This document shows, piece by piece, positions 34,714 through 43,362 of a stretch of DNA of 64,000 nucleotides (position 1 is its first letter; the number at the start of each line of letters is the position of its first letter). The DNA is taken from positions 1-64,000 of the forward strand of contig CAZQLL010000020.1 of assembly GCA_964594125.1 (NCBI GenBank), written 5' to 3'. Both the position numbers and the translations under genes were made by a program. The notes under the pieces are model-generated. The model saw nothing but the letters and a program-made list of their open reading frames with translations. It did not search any database and was not told the origin of the DNA. This stretch comes from CAVRZJ01 sp964594125. GTDB lineage: Bacteria > Acidobacteriota > Thermoanaerobaculia > Thermoanaerobaculales > Thermoanaerobaculaceae.

Positions 34714-35577
34714 TCAAGCGCGGGCGCGCATCACCAGCGCAGCCGCGAGCACCGCCCACGCCGCGACCGTGGCGAGCAGCGGGCGGTCGGCGAGCAGCGC
34801 CGCGGCAGGGTCCTGCGCTCCCCCGCGGTGCAACAGCAGGAGGTAGCGGAGGATGCCGAACAGCACCAGCGGCACCGTGGCGAGCAGCGCGCGCGAGCCC
34901 ACGTTGGCGACGGTCTCCGGCGCCACGGTGTAAAGCACGTACGCCACCAGCGTCACGCCGGCGAGCAGGGTGACCGCGGCGGAGAGGAAGCTCTCCGGGT
35001 ACGCGGGGGTGCGCAGCGCCGGCCGCCGCAGCTCCGGCACGCGCTTGCCGAACGCGAGCAGCAGCGCCAGCAGGAAGCCGCAGATCACCAGCCAGTGCGA
35101 GATCGCCACCGGAATGGCCAGCGCGCCGGCGGCGAGCCGGACGACGAACCCGGCGGCGAGGACGAGCGCTTCGACGATCGGCACGCTCTTGAGCGCGAGC
35201 GAGTAGAGCAGAGTCAGCGCGGCGTAGGCGGCGAGCGCGAGCAGCACCGGGCGGCCGACGGCAACGGCGGCGCCGGCGGCGGCGGCGAGCAGCACGGCCG
35301 CCCAGGCGAGCGCCGCGCCGGCGCCGAGCGCGCCGGCGGCGACCGGCCGGTGGCGCTTGACCGGGTCCGCGCGGTCGGCGTCGCGGTCGAGCACGTCGTT
35401 GACCAGGTACCCGGCGGAGGCGGCGAGGCAGAACGCGGCGGCGGCGGCGAGCGAGCGGCCGAGCGCCCCGGCGTCGAGCGCGTGCCCGGAGAACAGTGCG
35501 GGCGCCAGCACGAAGCCGTTTTTCAGCCAGTGATGCGGCCGGAGCGAGCGGACGAGCGCGGCGGCGTGGCGGGTCAT
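34714..35577 (-). CDS. UbiA-family prenyltransferase (decaprenyl-phosphate phosphoribosyltransferase-like)
   Basis: A 287-aa protein with about eight or nine transmembrane helices and the UbiA Asp motifs NDVLDRDADRADPVKRHRP and, after YSLALKSVPIVEALVLA, a second region. The N-terminal SLRPHHWLKNGFVLAPALFSG is characteristic of the DPPR-synthase branch (5-phosphoribose transfer to a polyprenyl phosphate for arabinose donors), but other UbiA roles are possible. Divergent from tlyA with a 13-bp gap. Confidence 0.8.
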   Translation of the reverse strand: MTRHAAALVRSLRPHHWLKNGFVLAPALFSGHALDAGALGRSLAAAAAFCLAASAGYLVNDVLDRDADRADPVKRHRPVAAGALGAGAALAWAAVLLAAAAGAAVAVGRPVLLALAAYAALTLLYSLALKSVPIVEALVLAAGFVVRLAAGALAIPVAISHWLVICGFLLALLLAFGKRVPELRRPALRTPAYPESFLSAAVTLLAGVTLVAYVLYTVAPETVANVGSRALLATVPLVLFGILRYLLLLHRGGAQDPAAALLADRPLLATVAAWAVLAAALVMRARA

Positions 35578-35590
35578 CGCGGCGAGCCGG

Positions 35591-36379
35591 ATGGTAGCAT
35601 CGGGCGTGGCCGCCGGGCGCATCCGTCTCGATCTGCTGCTCGTGGAGCGCGGTCTGGCGCCGTCGCGCGAGCGCGCGCAGTCGCTGGTGATGGCGGGCCT
35701 CGTCACCGTCGACGGCGCCGTGGCGGACAAGCCGGGGCGGGCGGTGGGCACCGGCGCCGAGGTCGCGGTGACGGCGAAGGACCACCCGTGGGCCTCGCGC
35801 GGCGGCGTCAAGCTCGCCGCCGCGCTCGACGCGTTCGCGGTCGATCCCGCGGGGAGGCGCTGCCTCGACGTCGGCGCTTCCACCGGCGGCTTCACCGACG
35901 TGCTGCTGCAGCGCGGCGCCGCGCACGTGACCGCGCTCGACGTCGGCCGCGGCCAGCTCGACTGGCGGCTGCGGCAGAACCCGCGCGTCGCGGTGCGCGA
36001 CGGGGTCAACGTCAGGCACCTGGCGCCCGGCGATCTCGAAGGGACGTTCGACCTCGTCACCGTCGACGTGTCGTTCATCTCGCTCGCGCTCGTGCTGCCG
36101 GCGCTGCTGCCGTTCCTCGCCGACGGCGGTGCGCTCGTCGCGCTCGTCAAGCCGCAGTTCGAGGTCGGCAGGGGGAAGGTCGGCAAGGGCGGGGTGGTGC
36201 GCGACCCGGCGGCGCGCGAGCAGGCGATCGTGGCGGTCGTCACGGCCGCTGCCGCGCTCGGCCTGGAGTGCGGCGGCCGCATCGCCTCGCCGCTCCCCGG
36301 GCCGGCCGGCAACGTCGAGGAGCTCGTGCTGCTGCGCCGTCAGCCGCCGCTGTCGAGGCCGACGGAAAACGTGCCCTGA
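35591..36379 (+). CDS. tlyA: TlyA-family rRNA (2'-O) methyltransferase
   Basis: A 262-aa protein: N-terminal S4 RNA-binding domain (RLDLLLVERGLAPSRERAQS) and FtsJ-like methyltransferase domain (RCLDVGASTGGFTDVLLQRG; DVSFISL; LVKPQFE). TlyA methylates 16S/23S rRNA in several bacteria and was also called haemolysin. ATG 35591 is used; GTG 35606 is an alternative. Its 3' end overlaps the AsnC-type gene by 40 bp in convergent orientation. Confidence 0.9.
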   Translation: MVASGVAAGRIRLDLLLVERGLAPSRERAQSLVMAGLVTVDGAVADKPGRAVGTGAEVAVTAKDHPWASRGGVKLAAALDAFAVDPAGRRCLDVGASTGGFTDVLLQRGAAHVTALDVGRGQLDWRLRQNPRVAVRDGVNVRHLAPGDLEGTFDLVTVDVSFISLALVLPALLPFLADGGALVALVKPQFEVGRGKVGKGGVVRDPAAREQAIVAVVTAAAALGLECGGRIASPLPGPAGNVEELVLLRRQPPLSRPTENVP

Positions 36380-36627
36380 GCCTCCTGCCGCGACAGGCAG
36401 CGGAACGCCACCAGCGTGGTCGTCCGCTCGACACCCGGCAGCGCCGCGATCTCGCCGGTGACCAGCTCCTCGAGGCGCTCGTTGCGCGCGGTGCGCAGGA
36501 TCGCCACGAGGTCGTAGGCGCCGGCCACCGAGTACAGCTCGTGCACACCCTCGCGGCCCACCAGCGCCTCGCTCACCTGGCCCATGCGCCCGGCCTGCAC
36601 GTTGATCAGCACCACCGCTTCAAGCAT
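36340..36627 (-). CDS. stand-alone Lrp/AsnC ligand-binding (RAM) domain protein
   Basis: A 95-aa protein with the RAM fold pattern: AVVLINVQAGRMGQVSEAL, GVHELYSVAGAYDLVAIL, LPGVERTTTLVAF. The DNA-binding HTH of full Lrp/AsnC regulators is absent; such proteins bind amino acids and may modulate partner regulators. The ATG at 36627 follows GGAGAGGC. It overlaps tlyA on the other strand by 40 bp. The heptamer array 36643-36670 lies upstream. Confidence 0.85.
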   Translation of the reverse strand: MLEAVVLINVQAGRMGQVSEALVGREGVHELYSVAGAYDLVAILRTARNERLEELVTGEIAALPGVERTTTLVAFRCLSRQEAQGTFSVGLDSGG

Positions 36628-36642
36628 CGAGCCTCTCCTCCC

Positions 36643-36670
36643 ACTACCGACCACAGACCACTGACCCCGC
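36643..36670. repeat. heptamer array, 4 units
   Basis: ACTACCG, ACCACAG, ACCACTG, ACCCCGC (36643-36670). The unit pattern is ACcaCnG with period 7. It fills the 45-bp gap between the AsnC-like start and the MBL-fold gene stop. No inverted partner was found. Confidence 0.5.
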
Positions 36671-36671
36671 C

Positions 36672-37370
36672 TCACTCCTTCGGCTTCACCACCACCGCGA
36701 TCCCGCTGCCCTCGAGCAGCCTCGCGAAGCGCGCGGCGTCGCTCTCGGCGCCGACGATGCTGCCGTAGTGCATCGGCACCGCGACCTTCGGCCGGATCGC
36801 CCGCGCCGCCTCGGCAGCCTGCTCGGCGGTCATCACGTAGGTGCCGGACACCGGCAGCAGCGCTACGTCCGGCGCCAGACCGGCCATCTCCGGGATGTGG
36901 TCGGTGTCGCCGGCGTGGTAGTAGGTGACGTCGCCGACCGTGAAGACGAAGCCGACCATCGCCGCCCCCTGCGGGTGGAACTTCTTGTCGGTGTTGTACG
37001 CCGGCACCGCGCGCAGCTCGACGCCGGCCGCGGTCTTCGCTTCGCCCGGAGCGATCACCGTCACCGGTGCCGGCAGCTTGGCCGCCGCGGCGGCAGGGGC
37101 GACGACGACTGTCTTCGGACCGCGGATCGCCGCCACGTCCTCGGGCGAGCAGTGGTCGAAATGGTCGTGGGTGATCAGGATGAGGTCCGCCGCCGGCGCC
37201 ACGGCCGGCACCTTGAACGGGTCGACGTACACCACGGGCGGCCCATCGACGCGAAACGTGTCGTGCCCCATCCAGTGCAGCTTCGCGGTCAGGCTCACGG
37301 CATCCTCCCCGGCGCCTGCGACCGGCGCCGCCAACAGCACGGCCGAAACGAGCAGCGCTGCGACTCGCAT
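36672..37370 (-). CDS. exported MBL-fold hydrolase (UPF0173/UlaG-like)
   Basis: A 232-aa metallo-hydrolase with an N-terminal signal peptide (MRVAALLVSAVLLAAPVAG) so it is periplasmic. The metal motif is THDHFDHCS, and the core LHWMGHDTFRV..VYVDPF, YYHAGDTDHI and VPMHYGS match UPF0173-type hydrolases. The substrate is unknown. It lies between the AsnC-like and PhoH-like genes on the minus strand, 39 bp downstream of the latter. Confidence 0.85.
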   Translation of the reverse strand: MRVAALLVSAVLLAAPVAGAGEDAVSLTAKLHWMGHDTFRVDGPPVVYVDPFKVPAVAPAADLILITHDHFDHCSPEDVAAIRGPKTVVVAPAAAAAKLPAPVTVIAPGEAKTAAGVELRAVPAYNTDKKFHPQGAAMVGFVFTVGDVTYYHAGDTDHIPEMAGLAPDVALLPVSGTYVMTAEQAAEAARAIRPKVAVPMHYGSIVGAESDAARFARLLEGSGIAVVVKPKE

Positions 37371-37409
37371 GGTGGCGCTCCTTCTCGATCAGTGTAGCGC
37401 CTGCCGATC

Positions 37410-38897
37410 TTACAGCTCGTCCGCCTTCATCGAGATCGGGCCGCGGTAGTTGGCGCGCAGGCCGACCTGGGCGACGTAGCGGTCGAAGCCGCGATACGCC
37501 TGCTTGATGCGGGTGAGGGCGTTGGACTTCCAGTCGACGTAGGGGTTGTCGATCTGCACCGGGTCGAGGCAGCCGGCGAGCGCCACCTTGGAGGAGGCGC
37601 AGAAGCGGCTCATGAGAGTCTTGGCGAGGTGGCGGTCGCCGTTCTGCATCTCGTCGACCAGCACCAGCGAGTTCTCGATGTCGAGCCCGCGCAGCAAGGA
37701 GGTCGAGAGCAGCGTCAACCGCTGCGCCGCCTCGAGGTCGCGCAGGAAGTCGTGGCTGGCGGCCAGCCCGACCGAGCGGATCGCCTGGAAGAACGGCTCC
37801 AGCCACGGCGACAGCTTGGCGTCGTGATCGCCGGGCAGGTACCCCATTTCGAAGCGGCTGGAGGCGTGCTCGGGGCGGATGAGGATGAGGCCGTTCTCGT
37901 AGCCCGGGACCGGCGGCGCGAGCGGCTGCGAGCGCTGGTGCACCTTCATCGTCGACGGCTGGCCGAACAGCAGGTAGAGCGCCGCGACGACCATCAGCCG
38001 CGTCTTGCCGGAGCCCGCCGGACCGTCGAGCAGCACGAGCTGCACCTCGGGGTCGAGCAGGTACTCCAGCGCCAGCACCTGGCGCGGGTCGGCGGGGGTG
38101 AACGAGAGCACCGTGCGCGGCAGCCAGATGCCGCGCTTGCTGTCCCAGTACTGGGCGTAGCGCAGCTCGCACGCGCACCGCCGGTCGAGGTCGACGCGTG
38201 CCAGCACCTCGCGGCCGCTGCAGCGCAGCACCAGCCCCTGGTTCCACAGCGGCTCGGGGAGCGGCCCGGCGAGCGCATCGAGCGGCAGCGCCCGCTCGCG
38301 CGGCGGCCCGCTCTCCATGAACGCCCGCAGCACCTCGGGGGTGACCTCGAGTTCGCTGATGCCGTCGAAGATGTCGTCGGGGCTGTGCAGCTCCAGCTTG
38401 CCGTAGCGCAGCGGCTCGGCGGCGAGGCCGAGCGCGTCGCAGCGCAGCAGCATGTTGGAGTCCTCGGAGATGAGCACGACGCGGTAGCGGCCGTTGCCGT
38501 TGACGAGGCCGTGGATGCGTCGGACGCCCTGGATGATCGTGCCGTCGCCGCCGCCGTTGCCGTTGCCCACGGCGGTCGGACCGGGCGGCTCCCACGCCAG
38601 CACGCCGCCGGTCGGTGTCGCCGCGAACGCCGACAGCTCGCTCTCGCCGCGCAGCAGCCGCTCCGGGTGGTGGTGGATGAGCGCGGCGTTGCGGAAGCCG
38701 AGGATCTTGCGCGTCGCCACCCGCGCCGCCTGCCGCACGCCCTCGGACTTGGCGCGGTTGGCCTGCAGGTGTCCGAGCTCCTCGAGCACCTGGTGGAGCA
38801 GGATCACCAGGTTGCCCGGCGTCAGGAGCCTGTCCAGCGACTCCGGGTACTCGACCAGCGCGCTCGTGTCGGGGATGTAGACGTTGGTGGGCTTCAT
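37410..38897 (-). CDS. PIN domain-PhoH family ATPase (PhoH2)
   Basis: A 495-aa fusion of an N-terminal PIN-type nuclease domain (YIPDTSALVEYPESLDRLL, LEELGHLQ, VVLISEDSNMLLRC) and a C-terminal PhoH ATPase (DGPAGSGKTRLM Walker A, VLVDEMQNGDRHLAKTLMSR Walker B). PhoH2 proteins are RNA helicase-ribonucleases, frequently linked to toxin-antitoxin history. A Gly/Asn-rich segment (NGNGGGDGTIIQG, about residue 115) interrupts the PIN domain as a linker. Start ATG at 38897. Confidence 0.88.
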   Translation of the reverse strand: MKPTNVYIPDTSALVEYPESLDRLLTPGNLVILLHQVLEELGHLQANRAKSEGVRQAARVATRKILGFRNAALIHHHPERLLRGESELSAFAATPTGGVLAWEPPGPTAVGNGNGGGDGTIIQGVRRIHGLVNGNGRYRVVLISEDSNMLLRCDALGLAAEPLRYGKLELHSPDDIFDGISELEVTPEVLRAFMESGPPRERALPLDALAGPLPEPLWNQGLVLRCSGREVLARVDLDRRCACELRYAQYWDSKRGIWLPRTVLSFTPADPRQVLALEYLLDPEVQLVLLDGPAGSGKTRLMVVAALYLLFGQPSTMKVHQRSQPLAPPVPGYENGLILIRPEHASSRFEMGYLPGDHDAKLSPWLEPFFQAIRSVGLAASHDFLRDLEAAQRLTLLSTSLLRGLDIENSLVLVDEMQNGDRHLAKTLMSRFCASSKVALAGCLDPVQIDNPYVDWKSNALTRIKQAYRGFDRYVAQVGLRANYRGPISMKADEL

Positions 38898-39018
38898 CGT
38901 CCGATGAAAAGCATACCACCGTTGTCACGCATTCCCCCGCCCTGACCACTGGGGTGGTGCCTGCGCTGCTGGGGCCGCATCACGGAGGGATCGCCGCGAC
39001 GCTGCGGTGGCGCCCGCC

Positions 39019-41358
39019 TCACCGCGGCGAGCGGTGCGGCGCCGCCAGCAGGCAGGCGAGGTATCCCTCGCGGGCGCGCAGGTGGTCGAGAGCAACGGTG
39101 GCGCCGGCGCTGTCGCGCCGCAGTCCCTGGTAGAGCTTGGCGAGCTCCGCCCGGTTGCGGAACAGCCACGACTCGAACGGCTCGCCGTCGCGCAGGTCGG
39201 CGGGGGCCAGCGGCACCCGGAAGGCGCCGACGAGGGCGTCCTGCTCCTCGTCCCACGAGCCGATGTACCACGCGCGCGTGACCGCGTCCTCGAGGGCGGC
39301 GACGACGCACAGCGTCGGGTCGACCTCCTCGGGGGCGAGGGCGGCGGCGGACTCCGGGTCGTCGACGGCCTCGCCGGCGAGGCGGCGGAGCGTGCGCCAC
39401 AGCGGCGCGCCGTCGGGGAGCTGGACGAGCCCCTCGGGTACCTGGTCGAACACGACGACCTCGGCGAGCGGCGTCGGCTCGAGCCCCTTGAGGCGCGCCG
39501 TGCCGAGCGCGCGCAGGCCGACCCACGGGCCGTCGAGGCGCGCGGCGTCGCACGGCAGCGCCAGCCAGCGCACCCCGTACGCCTCGGCCTCCCCGAGCGG
39601 CAGACCCGCCCACTCGGGCTCGAGGTCGCGGAGGAACGCCTCGGTGGCGACGCCGCCGCGGTTGACGAGCTCGTTGTTCTCGACCAGAAAGGCGGCGTAC
39701 GGCCGGTCGCGCACGTTCTCCGGGTAACGCGGCGACTGCCGCACCGGCTCGAGGAACTCCAGCACGCGCTGCACCGGGTAGCCGGACGCGATCAGGAAGT
39801 CGGCGATGTCCTCGACCTCCTGCGTGGTCTTGCCGGTGGTCAGGCGCGCGAGCTCGACCATGCCGTGGCCGAAGAACTCGAAGGCGGGGCCGTTGCCGCC
39901 GGAGGTGCGCATGTGCAGCAGGTGGTACGAGCCGACGTTGAGCGCGAGGCGCATGCCGCGGTCGAACGGGAAACCCTGCCGGCGCAGGCGCTCGTAGAGG
40001 ACGCGCAGCTCGGCGGCCGCGAGCAGCACCGCCCGCGCCGAGCGCGCCGAGTAGAAGGCCCCGTCGCCGAGGAACTTCTCGAAGCGCAGCCGGTGGCGCT
40101 CGCGGATCGCCTCGACCGCGTGCTGGAAGCGCACCATGAAGCGCATCGCGCTGTCCTCGGCGCCGCGCCCGCGCCGCCGCACCTCCTCGAGGATCTGGCT
40201 GAACTCGACGAGGTCGTACAGCAGCCCGTAGCGGCGCACCGAGGAGTCGACCACGCCGGGCATCGAGAAGTCGATCGGGCGGGTGAACGCGGAGAGGCGG
40301 ACGAACTGGCCGCGCACCCGGGTGACCGGCCGCGAGCCGCGCAGGCCGACCGGGAAGATGCGCGCGCGCAGCGCCGCAACCACCTCGAAGCGGCGCAGCG
40401 CGTCGCCGAGGTCGCGCAGCAGGCGCAGCAGGTCGGCGGACAGCCGCGGCGTCTCGGGATGGCTCCACACCTCGACGAGGTCGAGCGCCGGCCGGCAGAA
40501 CAGCAGGCGGTCGGCGGGCAGATCGCCGGCGTCGGGGGCCAGCAGGCGCAGCGTCCGCTCGAAGCTCGCGTCGCGCTGGCGCAGGCGCTCGAGCTGTGCG
40601 CTGTTGGCGGCGACCAGCTTGAAGAAGCGCACCGGGTCGATGCGGGCCTGCCCCTGCAGGTAGCTCGAGAGCTCGCGCAGCTCGCGGCCGAGGTGCTGCT
40701 CCGCGAGCGGCAGCAGGTCGGAGCGCAAGGTCCGCGCCAGCGCCGTGCCGGCGGCGGTCTCCTCGACCGCGTTCCAGCGGCGCAGGCGGTTGAACGCCTC
40801 GGCCTCCGCGCGGCCGGCCACGTCGGCCACCCGCTGTACGACGGCATAGCGGATCTCGTCGAGCACCCGCACCGGCAGCCTGGCGGTGCGGGCGAACACG
40901 GCGCGCAGCGCAGCGCCGACGCGCTCCGCGACCTCGCGCGAGAACAGCAGCCAGAACAGCTCGGCGAAACGGCGCCCGTGGTCGTGCAGCACGGCGTTCT
41001 CGACGAGGTCGGCGAGGCGCTGCGCGATCGCGGCGCGCAGCTCGACGACGCCGGCCTTGTCGACCCCCTCGTTGAGCGCCACGGCACACCGGTAGGCGGC
41101 CTCCGCCTCGATGTGGCGGCCGAGGTCGCGGCAGAAGGCCTCCCACGCCGCCGACACCTTGAGCGGGAAGCCGAGCACGAGGCGCGTCTGCTCGTCGTCG
41201 GCGAACAGCCAGTACGGCTGCGGCAACGCCGCCGCCGTCTCGCCGAACGCCCGGCGCCAGCCGCCGGCGAGGTCGCCTGGGCCGAGGAAGGAGATGCGGT
41301 CGCGTCCCTCGGCGAGCACCTGCTCGATCGTCGCGGTGTGCGTATCCCTCGTCGGCAT
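39019..41358 (-). CDS. 779-aa protein with a divergent class III cyclase-like domain
   Basis: Cytoplasmic, no signal peptide. I do not recognise the whole protein. Residues about 375-510 have the order of motifs of a class III nucleotide cyclase: YDLVEFSQI (first metal Asp382 with the xFS turn), EKFLGDGAFYS (GD at 431-432), MRLALNVGS, and FFGHGMVELARLTTGK matching the GxxVNxAARL helix. The spacing fits, but several substrate residues differ, so activity is doubtful. The first 360 residues are helical; the last 250 mixed alpha/beta without clear motif. It begins 6 bp after the comM stop, so the two form an operon. Confidence 0.6.
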   Translation of the reverse strand: MPTRDTHTATIEQVLAEGRDRISFLGPGDLAGGWRRAFGETAAALPQPYWLFADDEQTRLVLGFPLKVSAAWEAFCRDLGRHIEAEAAYRCAVALNEGVDKAGVVELRAAIAQRLADLVENAVLHDHGRRFAELFWLLFSREVAERVGAALRAVFARTARLPVRVLDEIRYAVVQRVADVAGRAEAEAFNRLRRWNAVEETAAGTALARTLRSDLLPLAEQHLGRELRELSSYLQGQARIDPVRFFKLVAANSAQLERLRQRDASFERTLRLLAPDAGDLPADRLLFCRPALDLVEVWSHPETPRLSADLLRLLRDLGDALRRFEVVAALRARIFPVGLRGSRPVTRVRGQFVRLSAFTRPIDFSMPGVVDSSVRRYGLLYDLVEFSQILEEVRRRGRGAEDSAMRFMVRFQHAVEAIRERHRLRFEKFLGDGAFYSARSARAVLLAAAELRVLYERLRRQGFPFDRGMRLALNVGSYHLLHMRTSGGNGPAFEFFGHGMVELARLTTGKTTQEVEDIADFLIASGYPVQRVLEFLEPVRQSPRYPENVRDRPYAAFLVENNELVNRGGVATEAFLRDLEPEWAGLPLGEAEAYGVRWLALPCDAARLDGPWVGLRALGTARLKGLEPTPLAEVVVFDQVPEGLVQLPDGAPLWRTLRRLAGEAVDDPESAAALAPEEVDPTLCVVAALEDAVTRAWYIGSWDEEQDALVGAFRVPLAPADLRDGEPFESWLFRNRAELAKLYQGLRRDSAGATVALDHLRAREGYLACLLAAPHRSPR

Positions 41359-41364
41359 CCCGCA

Positions 41365-42927
41365 TCATTGTAGGCCGCTGCCGAGCAGTCGTCCCGAGTG
41401 CCCGGGCGCGCCGCGGTCGAGCGCGCGGTAGGCGACCGCTTCGGCGATGTGGCGGCCGAGCACTCCTGCGGCCGCTTCGAGATCCGCGACCGTGCGCGCC
41501 ACCTTGAGGATGCGGTGGACGGCGCGCGCCGACAGGCCGAGCTTCGCTGCCGCGAGCTCGAGCAACCGCTCGCCCTCGGCGTCGGGACGGCAGTACCGGA
41601 GGACCTCGCCGGCCTCCATGTCGACGTTGGCGTGGCGGGTCCCGTCGCCGAAGCGGGCCGCGGCGAGCGCGCGCGCCCGCTGCACGCGCTCGCGCACCGC
41701 GGCCGAGCGCTCGCCGGCGGACGCGCGGGCGAGGTCGCGGTACGGCACACTGGCGACCTCGAGCTGCAGGTCGATGCGGTCGAGCAGCGGCCCCGAGAGG
41801 CGCGCGCGGTAGGCGCGCACGGCGGGCGGCGTGCACGTGCACTCCCGCCGCGGGTCGCCGAGGTGGCCGCACGGGCACGGGTTGGCGGCCGAGACGAGCT
41901 GGAAGCGGGCGGGGAACGCCAGCGTGCCGGCGGAGCGCGCGATCACCACGCGGCCCGCCTCGAGCGGCTGCCGGAGCGCCTCGAGGACGTCGCGGCGGAA
42001 CTCCGACACCTCGTCGAGGAACAGCACGCCGTTGTGCGCCAGCGAGATCTCCCCCGGCCGCGGGTTGATGCCGCCGCCGACCAGTCCGGCAGCCGAGATC
42101 GTGTGGTGCGGCGCGCGGAACGGCCGCTGCGTCACCAGGCCGTCGGGGCGCGGAACGCCCGGCGCCACGGAGTACACCTTGGTGGTGGCCAGCGCCTCCG
42201 CCTCGTCGAGCGGCGGCAGGATGCCCGGCAGGCGCTGCGCCAGCATCGTCTTGCCGCTGCCGGGGGGGCCGAGCATCAGCATGTGGTGGCCGCCGGCGGC
42301 GGCGATCTCGAGCGCCCGCTTGGCGACCTCGTGGCCGGCGACCTCGGCGAGATCGGGCGCCGAGTCGGGTGGCGCCGGCGGGTGTGCACCCTTGCCGCCG
42401 TGCCGCAGGAGCAGCGGGCGGTCGCCGCGCAGGTGGGCAACGACGTCGGCAAGGGTGGCCGCGGGCAGCAGGCGGGCGCCACGCACCACCGCCGCCTCGG
42501 CGAGGTTGGCGGCCGGGAGGACGACGGCGGCGCCCGCCGCGGTCGCCGCCTCGACGATCGGCAGCACGCCGCGCACCGGCCGCAGCGCCCCGTCGAGCGA
42601 CAGCTCCCCGACCAGCCACTCGGCGGCGCCGGCGCCGTCGCCCAGCAAACCGGCGGCGACCAGGACGCCGGCAGCCATCGCGAGGTCGAGCAGCGCACCC
42701 TCCTTGCGCTCCTCGGCCGGCGACAGGTTGACAACGATGCTCTTCGTCTCGATGCGGCAACCGAGGTGGCGGATGGCGGCGAGCACGCGCTCCCGCGCCT
42801 CGCGCACCGCCGGGTCGGGGAGCCCGACCACCGCCAGCGCCGGCAGGCCGGGGCGGGCATCGACCTCGACCTGGACGGGCAGCGCCTCGACGCCCCTGGG
42901 TACCGCCGAGCGGACCTTTGCAAACAT
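41365..42927 (-). CDS. comM: YifB/ComM family Mg-chelatase-like AAA+ ATPase
   Basis: A 520-aa ComM-type ATPase. It has the N-terminal Lon-like/ChlI fold (VDARPGLPALAVVGLPDPAV), LNLSP-type VVNLSPAEERKEG, Walker A GPPGSGKTMLAQ, RPFRAPHHTISAAGLVGGG, Walker B LFLDEVSEF, and the zinc-type NPCPCGHLGDPRREC...C segment. ComM is a DNA branch-migration helicase used during natural transformation. GGGAGG precedes the ATG. Its -35 (TTGACA) is at 42990-42995. Confidence 0.92.
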   Translation of the reverse strand: MFAKVRSAVPRGVEALPVQVEVDARPGLPALAVVGLPDPAVREARERVLAAIRHLGCRIETKSIVVNLSPAEERKEGALLDLAMAAGVLVAAGLLGDGAGAAEWLVGELSLDGALRPVRGVLPIVEAATAAGAAVVLPAANLAEAAVVRGARLLPAATLADVVAHLRGDRPLLLRHGGKGAHPPAPPDSAPDLAEVAGHEVAKRALEIAAAGGHHMLMLGPPGSGKTMLAQRLPGILPPLDEAEALATTKVYSVAPGVPRPDGLVTQRPFRAPHHTISAAGLVGGGINPRPGEISLAHNGVLFLDEVSEFRRDVLEALRQPLEAGRVVIARSAGTLAFPARFQLVSAANPCPCGHLGDPRRECTCTPPAVRAYRARLSGPLLDRIDLQLEVASVPYRDLARASAGERSAAVRERVQRARALAAARFGDGTRHANVDMEAGEVLRYCRPDAEGERLLELAAAKLGLSARAVHRILKVARTVADLEAAAGVLGRHIAEAVAYRALDRGAPGHSGRLLGSGLQ

Positions 42928-42966
42928 GAACGCCTCCCGGTGCGGGAGGTCGTGGACGGTGACCAC

Positions 42967-42995
42967 ATACTCGGCTCCGCCCGAGCCCGTGTCAA
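42967..42995 (-). promoter_or_regulatory. comM promoter
   Basis: On the minus strand a perfect TTGACA (42995-42990) is followed after 17 bp by GAGTAT (42972-42967), a weak -10 (3 of 6). The ATG is about 40 bp further. A sigma-70-type promoter for comM and the cyclase-like gene. Confidence 0.4.
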
Positions 42996-43001
42996 GGGCA
43001 A

Positions 43002-43031
43002 GTGAGCGTGAGCATGAGTGTTAGTGTGAGC
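43002..43031. repeat. hexamer array, 5 units
   Basis: GTGAGC, GTGAGC, ATGAGT, GTTAGT, GTGAGC (43002-43031): the same style as the heptamer arrays, but with period 6. It lies just behind the comM promoter. Confidence 0.5.
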
Positions 43032-43160
43032 AAGAAACAGGTCAGCCCTCCGCCTGGGAAGTGCCTCCTTCACCCGCGAGTCAAGCGGTGCCGCGCGAAG
43101 GCGCGCAGGAGCGCGGTGGCAGAAGCAACGCCGCGCGCTTCGTGCGCGCGGCGTCCGGTG

Positions 43161-43256
43161 CCAGTGGTAACAACTGCGCAGCCCGCTCCAGAGGCAGCAC
43201 CAGCCTGCCGGCGGCGCGGCGGCGGCCAGCAGCGAGCCGCACGTTGTTAGCGCTGG
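43161..43256. repeat. 96-bp imperfect inverted repeat, attC-like in shape
   Basis: The left arm CCAGTGGTAACAACTGCGCA (continuing GCCCGCT) and right arm AGCGAGCCGCACGTTGTTAG (continuing CGCTGG) are inverse complements over about 26 bp with small bulges, around a 43-bp GC-rich centre. TAACAAC near one end and GTTGTTAGC at the other recall the outer boxes of integron attC sites, but neither matches the R-box consensus exactly, and no integrase or cassette array is visible. Confidence 0.4.
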
Positions 43257-43362
43257 CTCCGGGCTTTCATGTGTCGCGTCGCCCGGTGGGACCGACCACC
43301 CGGAGCCACGACCTTGCCAACGGCGGCGACCCTCGCCGGGAGCGCGCCCGGACGGCGCACCG

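Larger units (their letters stand above)
42928..43362. other. 435-bp region between comM and aroF (promoter, hexamer array, large inverted repeat)
   Basis: No gene is supported. An open frame over 43002-43250 begins inside a hexamer array and reads as Arg/Pro/Ser/Ala noise. It contains the comM promoter, a 6-bp-period array (43002-43031), a GC palindrome (GCCGCGCGC...GCGCGCGGC near 43130-43152) and an imperfect inverted repeat (43161-43256), each described separately. Confidence 0.5.

Noticed and set aside
38894..42760. A 1288-codon minus-strand frame over the cyclase-like gene and comM
   Set aside because: Low-complexity Arg/Pro/Ala sequence in a shifted frame relative to two well-supported genes.
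43002..43250. Possible small ORF starting in the hexamer array
   Set aside because: It begins with repeated Ser/Val codons of the array, then Arg/Pro/Ala noise; no ribosome site.
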